The notes below the pieces were generated by a model. It was not told the DNA's origin. It ran no database searches and saw only the letters and a list, made by a program, of their open reading frames with translations. 64,000 nt of DNA, from positions 1,072,348 through 1,136,347 of the forward strand of contig JAHYIO010000008.1 of the NCBI GenBank assembly GCA_020543525.1, in the 5' to 3' direction. The DNA comes from Coriolopsis trogii. Its lineage: Eukaryota > Basidiomycota > Agaricomycetes > Polyporales > Polyporaceae. The translations under genes and the position numbers were made by a program. Of the stretch, positions 57,816-64,000 are shown in pieces. How positions within the stretch are numbered: position 1 is the first letter of the stretch; every line of letters starts with the position of its first letter.

Positions 57816-59279
57816 ATGGAGCGCGTTCGCACTGATTTCGCTATCGCTCAAATTCGTAGGCGAGAGAAGGAGGTGCAAAAAGCCTGTCTGGGCGCCGATG
57901 AGTTAATGTTGAAGTGAGTCTGTAGAAATTTACCTCTTGTACGTACAATTGATGCGTGCAGGTTGCGAGAAGAATACACCTTGAAGACCGACGTTTTGTC
58001 GTGGCGGTTTGATATTGCCTCTCAATGCGAGCTTGTGCACAAACACCGTCGCAAATCTCTTCGCCAAGATCTTCGTGCTCTCCAAGACAAACTGTACAAC
58101 ATCTATTCCCCCCATGAGACACACATGTTCTCTAACGTGGAAACGAAGGCGGACGCATCCATCACCGCCCTCATCGTTCACAGTAAGCTCTCCGATGCCC
58201 TGCATAGGACCTCATCTTGACCTGTCGCAGATGGTCAGCAGAATGCGCGTCCTATAGGTTCTCCGTCCAATGGAACGAATCTGGAGGAACCCTCTGGCGG
58301 TCGCTCTCGTAAGACGACGGACCTAGTGGACAATGCCAAGAACGCCCTCATGTCTGTGTCTGACTTGTGTGCTGATCTTGAGGACCTGTCGCATAAGGTG
58401 AGTACCCGAGTCTCCAACCCACTCCGACAGCGCCTTACTGTGTTGCCTCACAGATAGATATGAGGTACCAGGCGCGTGTTGGTGAAGGTCCTCTGTCAGT
58501 CAACGATCGTGTTCTTCATCACCGCGTGCTGCCTAGGTTCAAGAAGGATCTGGACAAGGTTCTTGAGTATCGACGTCTTCTGCAGGAGATCATGTTCAAC
58601 TGGGAACACTACTTCGCTGCCCTAGCATCGAAGGTAAGCCCCGGCCCGTATGCGGTTGCTTATCGTGCTAAACACCTCCCAGGACGGCATGGCTCAAGTT
58701 CTGGAAGAAATCGCGAAGCAAAAGATCCCGAAGAGCGTGTTCATTGGCATGGCCGAGCCTCTTGCTGAACGTCTGGCGCAGCTGTCCAAGAATTGCAACT
58801 CTATCATTCTGAGGGCGACTCAGCTTACCTTCGGTCAAGAGGCTAATCTGCGTGCGACGTACCCGGAGCAAGTTCCCAGGAACGCACTTATTCGGGAGTT
58901 AAACAAGTATGAGGCGCTTATCACTGAGGCCCGCGAGCAGCACGACGAAGTGTCCTTCCTAAAGCATCAATTCGAGGTTTGGTACCTAGCATTCGATATT
59001 TGAGAATGTCGGCTGACCAAGACGACCACAGGTGCTCTCCATGAACGCGAAGTTGCCGGCTGTAATTATCGGACCCGGGGGAGAAGAATTGACCCTGGAT
59101 CGCATGGAACAGGCGTACTACGAGTTTCGGGGCTTGTTTTGCGTGCTGGATGGGACGTTCAAGGTGCGTGGTTACACATATCCGCTGCTCCATCCCATCC
59201 CGAGCTTAAGATGGGGACGAAGCTGGCCAAGCGCCTCAAGACGCAGATGCGGGAGACACTTGCTTCCCTTGCCCAGTGA
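57816..59279 (+). CDS. CC-R: helical coiled-coil-type protein, right module
   Basis: Exons 57816-57913, 57962-58182, 58231-58397, 58454-58633, 58683-58976, 59032-59163, 59211-59279; 386 residues, nearly all charged helix (RRREKEVQKACLGADELMLK; HKHRRKSLRQDLRALQDKLY; AERLAQLSKNCNSIILRATQ). Paralog of CC-L with the same 98-, 180- and 294-bp exons and matching phases, and one extra intron in the second coding segment. A glycine/serine-rich linker (GSPSNGTNLEEPSGGRSRK) sits in the middle. The C-terminal block PGGEELTLDRMEQAYYEFRG is the best-conserved part. It lies 317 bp downstream of TM-R on the same strand, mirroring the left side. No enzymatic motif seen. Confidence 0.75.
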
Positions 59280-59639
59280 GAGTGATTAGAGTGGCGTAGC
59301 ATTAGCGGAATGTGGTGTAAGCATAGAGAATCGAGGGCAGTTCGAGGTTCTGTGTGTACTGTCCGGACCCGTCGCACGAGAATGTGCAGCTTGTGCATTA
59401 TAATTTATATAATGAAGCGCTCGAGCGTCGGCATCCGCCCCGCCTTGCCGCGTAGTCGATCCGAGTGTGCCACCACTTACCCAGCGCGCTCGCTCGCGGA
59501 AATACTTGCCGCATTCACCATTTGTGTAGGCTATCGAGTGTCTGCAAACTCGAACCTCTCCTCCTCCTGCTGTGTTCGGACGAACTCGCGGCAGACAGTC
59601 TCGTTCCTAGCCTTGAGTGCCACAGGCGAGGCCTCACGC
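59280..59639. other. Spacer between module and transposase remnant
   Basis: No gene seen; no obvious terminal inverted repeat of the neighbouring element could be identified here. Confidence 0.35.
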
Positions 59640-62600
59640 TTGTTTTGAGACGCCAGTCAATATGTCCTCTTCGGTCAGTCCAATCTTGAACAGCTCCTCA
59701 TGCTCGTCAGTTGACGATTGCTGCCTCGCGACTATCCTAGAGGAGTACCCAAATGCAACTGTTTGGCGTCGTAAGCGGTGGGCGAAACTCAACGAGGCCG
59801 CAATCGCCGCCTCATCGCCCGATTCAGTCGCCGAACTTGAACAATCCTTGACACGTCTTTCGCTCGCCCCCGGAGCCACCGATATTTCATTCACTGAGTG
59901 TGCAGTCCCTATCGATAAAGTACCCCCCCGACCGCTTGCTCGCAATGCACCAGCCGCGACTACATCACACGAACCTCCGTGTTCAGAGGAACGCTGCGAA
60001 GCTCAACGCATCAATATCCCTGACGAAGCTTCGACTATCATCTCCCAACATGAAGATGTGGTGCATATTCAACTGGCATTCATACGAGCGATGATTGTCT
60101 TCACCACTTCCGGTCAATCGTTGCGCTTCGCTCAAGATCCTATCCCTGATCTGAGTTACCAACGATGGGATGTAGACTCTGGCTCAGCCTGCAATCACGG
60201 CAGATACGCCCTGTTGGCGCGCGATCATCACAACCGCTCATTCCTCGACTACCAAGAGTGGCTGGAAGAGTCACTGTACGTGCTCAAGTCTTTGACGCCG
60301 TCCGCCGAGTCAGACGTCGAGGCAGTTCGGACCAATCTGATCGTCCAGATTCGAGAAGAGCTCGAGCGTCTTGAGGATCTCAAGGAGATAGAGTGGGAGC
60401 AACAGCAATCGCTGGTCTTGATGGAGGGTACGCAAGGATCTCGAGCGATAGACACGAGTGAGTACTGTTCAGAAGTCGCGTGTAAATACAGATTGAGGCT
60501 CACTATCTAAACGAAGGTCGCCATTTTGAATCTCAGGCAATCACCTGGAACACAACGGTCGCGCCAGTGAACGCATTCTCCCTTGTTTCCGTCGCCGCCA
60601 ACCTAGTCCTTGGTTTGTCGCGCAAGGCTACCGCTGTGGTCATGGGCGGCTTGCGAAGTGCTATAGAATTAAGTCTCTTATATGCGCATGCCTCAGGTCC
60701 TCTGCTTCCACAGGATCACCACCTTCTTCGCCAGCTCGCGCGCGATCCTCGGACTATTCTGGGCAAGTTTGACCTTGACCCTTGTGTCACCGTCTACAAC
60801 TGCTGTACCAAATGCTTTGCAATATACGAGATCACGTCCAACCCACCAGACTGTTGCACACATCGCCCGACACCTGAAAGTCAACCATGTGGAGCGGAGC
60901 TTTGGCGGAAGAGAACCATACGCGGACGCATAATCACGTTCCCTGTTCGAAAATATCTCCATCAATCAATGAAGCACTGGCTCGGGCGTATGCTATCGCG
61001 GCACGATATCGAGACCTGGCTTCAGCTCCCACGTCATGGTCCAGCTCCCAAAGTCATGACGGATATCTTCGACGTGTTTTGCCCTTCGAGCCTTCCTTGG
61101 CCCCGACGGTCCTTCCCTTTCTCAAGGCACCTGATGACGAATTGCGCCTGATTTTTCAGTCTGTCTGCTGATGGCTTCAATCCTTTTTCACATGAAGGAG
61201 GCAAAACAGAGCGTCACAAGTACTGCGATTTACATGGTTGCATGAATCTCCCGCCCCACCTTCGTTATCTCACAGAGAACATGTATCTCGTCGTTGTTAT
61301 ACCTGGCCCCACGAAACCGTCGAAGGACCAGATCATCACGCACTCTCCCCCTCGTCGACGATTGCTAGAATTCTGGGCCCGGGTGTGTACTATATGCGCA
61401 CGGCGCTTTTCCGCCACGGTCGCCGCGCTCGAGCCGCTATGGTGCCACTCGTCGCAGATCTCTCGCAGTTTCGGCAAATCTCAGGCTTCGCGCAACATGG
61501 TCACAAGAAGGTTCTGTGTACTGTTTGCAACGTCTCTCTCACGATGACATAGAAACCACCCATTTCGCGAAGTTTACACCACGGGACGTCGACGAGCACC
61601 GCAGGACAGCTGCCGAATGAAGGACGCACAAACGGGTCGAAGAACGTGTGGCGATCACAAACGCTACTGGGATTCGCTACTCCGAGTTATTGCGGTTGGA
61701 GTATTGGGATCCTATCCTATACCTCGTTGTTGATACCATGCACAACCTCTAACCTCGGCCTCTCCAGCCCATATCAGAACATACTGGGGTATTAGCACTT
61801 CGACTAGCGACGGGACGCCTCTGCTAGGGAGCAACGCCGCCCCCTCCGCGGCCTTCTGATGCGAAGATGCTGAAGGCGAGCATCGTTTACGATACTCGAC
61901 GTATGCAGGTCTCGCGAGGACGTCAAGAAGGTTTTGTATCATATTGCTTGGATCCGATCTTCGTCATGCGGGAACGAAGCGCCAGCTTGCGTGGAATCTC
62001 GAGGAATGGGTAAGTGCTTAATCGATGGTATGGACCCCCAATCTGATTAAGTTTCTCGTAGAGAAAGCAGGAAGGACTACCACTGCCCCGACCCCCTTCA
62101 CGCCCATTATGTGAGTAATGTTGAGTATAGGTATGATGAACATGTCAGGCTCTAATGCGATAACCTTGCAATTGTGTCCAGTGTTTCCAATGCCTGATTA
62201 TGGTGACCAATTGACGGAGCAGATCAGTCAAGCAGAGCGATCTCTGCAAAAGGAAACAAGAGCACCACGATTCAACGACTCCTGAAGACACGTTGGCCGC
62301 CATGTGTCGGGTCCGAGGTCTGGATGCTAGTGGTACCAAAAGCGCGCTCGCGGATCGCCTGGTGCTTTGGGTGAGGGCCTCGACCTAGGCATTCTACATG
62401 TGACTAACGGCGCAAACAGCGGGATAACAACTCCATGATCGCCAGCGATACAGACGTTGGCACTGATACTCACACTGACTCAGTAGCGAGGCCGGAGGTG
62501 CCAAGTGAGGTGCGTGGGCTCGGTATCTGTGACTTCGAGCTCACTTGCTCATTTCGCCTTCAGATAGCTGACGTGGACGGAAAGATCAAGAAGGACAACA

Positions 62601-64000
62601 GAACCAATAGAACTAAGAACAACGTCACCGACTCGGACGAGGAGGAAACGAGGATGACGACGACGACGAGGATGACGACGACGACGACTACGAACGACGA
62701 CGAGAACGACGAGGAAGACGAGGAAGACAAAACAACGCGGAAATCAGGAGGAGGACCGCGCCACGCGTATGAGGCAATCGGCAAGAACACTCTGGGTGCT
62801 TACCTCGAGGATCGTCAACGGATGGAACTTCCGACTGGGTCAACCCACCACCGTTTCTTTTGGTACGAAGCAACACGGAAAACTCAGCGCAGACCAGTGG
62901 AGAACTCTCTGTACGATAAATCTACCTATTACTCTGATTCGTACTTGGGGATATCAAGAAGAGCGGCGCGTGAAGATGTTGGCGAACTTCCTCGATCTTG
63001 TCAAGGCAGTTGAGATCATTGGACTCCTGGAGATTGACGAGGAACGCATAGTTCGCGCCGAAGAATTATTGGTCGCGTACTTGGACGCGGTCAAGGAACT
63101 TTACAAAGGTGCCAAGGTATTCCCCAACCATCATCTTGCGCTACATATTGGCCTATTCCTCCGGCTCTTTGGCCCCGTGCACTCTTGGAGATCATTCGTT
63201 TTCGAACGCTTCAACCTCTTCCTGCAATCGCTGAACACGAACATGGCTTTTGGTATGTCCAGCTTGCAGTAGGCTCCTATTCTCGTCTCTGATCAGAGCC
63301 TCTACCTTGACAGGGGATATCGAGGTTACCTTCATGATGCAAAGCTGTCGAGAGGCCAACTTGCGCCCCTTGTTACGTACACCTATCGTCGAGATACATG
63401 GCGTCCTTCGTGGAGTCTTTGCGCGCTATGGAAAAGGACGACCGCCGCGGGATGCGTCTAGACGCTGTCCTCCGTGGGCCAGGGGTCGAATCGCTTCCTG
63501 GAGAACCTATCCTTGCCTCAACGCACAGGAGATACCTACTGGACGGTCCCATTCATTCCGCGTTGGTGCAACGACTGAACACTGGTCAGTCAGATTTCCT
63601 ATATCGAAGATCAGTTCCGTGCATTGTACCCCGAACGCGTCCACCTCTCCGCGGTTGCTATACCGTGCGACGTAATTCCCCATCTCGGGCGTCGAGTACA
63701 AGTCTCGAACGCGTTCCCAAGGCGATAGTAACATCATCTTCCGCCATCCCCGATTAGAGGGCAAGCACCCCCGGTCGTATTGAGTGTTGTTCATTCACAA
63801 ACGGGAAGAGCTCAGTGGTCCAGTCGAGGAGACGTTCATCGTTGTCAAGCAGCTGCAGAGCTCGACGAGGAAGATGCTACCTTGGGATCCTTACCGCGCT
63901 CGCAGTCAGTTGGGGGCATCCTGTTCTATGATACTTACCTTCCAGACGTGCTGGTATTGCGCCTCTCCGATGTCCGTGAGCCACTTTGCGAAGACACAGA
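59640..64000 (+). mobile_element. CACTA-type (Tnp2-like) DNA transposase remnant
   Basis: Blocks typical of fungal Tnp2-family (Transposase_21) transposases occur in order but in changing frames: TVYNCCTKCFAIYEI with a cysteine-rich CTHRPTPESQPC, LWRKRTIRGR, YLHQSMKHWLGRMLSRHDIE, DDELRL, FFSLSADGFNPF, NLPPHLRYLTENMYLVVVIP, GPTKPSKDQI, PGVYYMRTALFRHGRRARAA with MVPLVADLSQFRQISGFA, a SAP-like DNA-binding motif (MCRVRGLDASGTKSALADRL near 62295-62365), then HGKLSADQWRTLCTINLPIT, PNHHLALHIGLFLRLFGPVH and SWRSFVFERFNLFLQSLNTN. At least four frameshifts (near 61075-61160, 61390, 62830, 63260) make it inactive unless some are unrecognised introns. It runs past the right edge; ends and target-site duplication were not found. 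Confidence 0.8.
62635..62735. repeat. GAC/GAG-rich trinucleotide tract
   Basis: Imperfect (GACGAC/GAG)n run inside the transposase remnant, coding an acidic or threonine-rich stretch depending on frame. Confidence 0.7.

Overview
The window is nuclear DNA of a filamentous basidiomycete, most likely an Agaricomycete of the polypore type. Genes are split by many short introns of about 45-70 bp, mostly GT-AG and often with CTNAY-like branch points. The recognisable proteins are eukaryotic: CWC15, ELP1, NRAMP, GRIM-19 and HUWE1/TOM1. The repeat-associated families also look basidiomycete. There are no bacterial operons, rRNA genes or convincing tRNA genes.

Left third (1-22 kb) is ordinary gene-rich sequence. 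It holds the 5' end of a PLP-dependent molybdenum-cofactor-sulfurase-like gene on the minus strand, the spliceosomal gene CWC15, three tandem copies of a saccharopine-dehydrogenase-like oxidoreductase with the same 8-exon structure, a DUF1479 (YbiU-like) putative 2-oxoglutarate dioxygenase, and the Elongator scaffold gene ELP1 on the minus strand.

Middle (22-39 kb) is gene-poor and decayed. It contains a broken NRAMP metal-transporter gene, a cysteine-rich exon, an internal fragment of the giant ubiquitin ligase HUWE1/TOM1, a protein whose core is an 18-bp minisatellite, a ~150-bp tandem repeat carrying palindromic CC(A/T)6GG boxes, and one unknown two-exon gene.

Right third (39-60 kb) is the striking part. 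Two copies of a three-gene module face each other as mirror images: a small protein (S), a single-pass membrane protein (TM) and a helical, probably coiled-coil protein (CC). The left copy is CC-L (42769-44155, minus), TM-L (44498-45448, minus) and S-L (46665-47535, plus). The right copy is S-R (54287-55207, minus), TM-R (56423-57498, plus) and CC-R (57816-59279, plus). In both copies S and TM diverge from a shared ~1.2 kb intergenic region. The paralogous proteins are strongly diverged, yet several exon lengths and intron phases match exactly. The two divergent promoter regions, including both start codons and the first 28 codons of TM, form a 1.3-kb inverted repeat (45363-46670 and 55202-56508) that is about 99% identical. 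Between the arms lie a WD40-plus-membrane protein gene, a damaged GRIM-19 copy and an unknown gene. Recombination between the arms would invert this 8.5-kb interior and re-pair the S and TM genes without breaking any of them. I consider this the candidate undescribed system; no function is assigned.

The right end (59.6-64 kb) is a frameshifted CACTA-type (Tnp2-like) transposase remnant. Exon boundaries given here were read by eye and are not experimentally supported.
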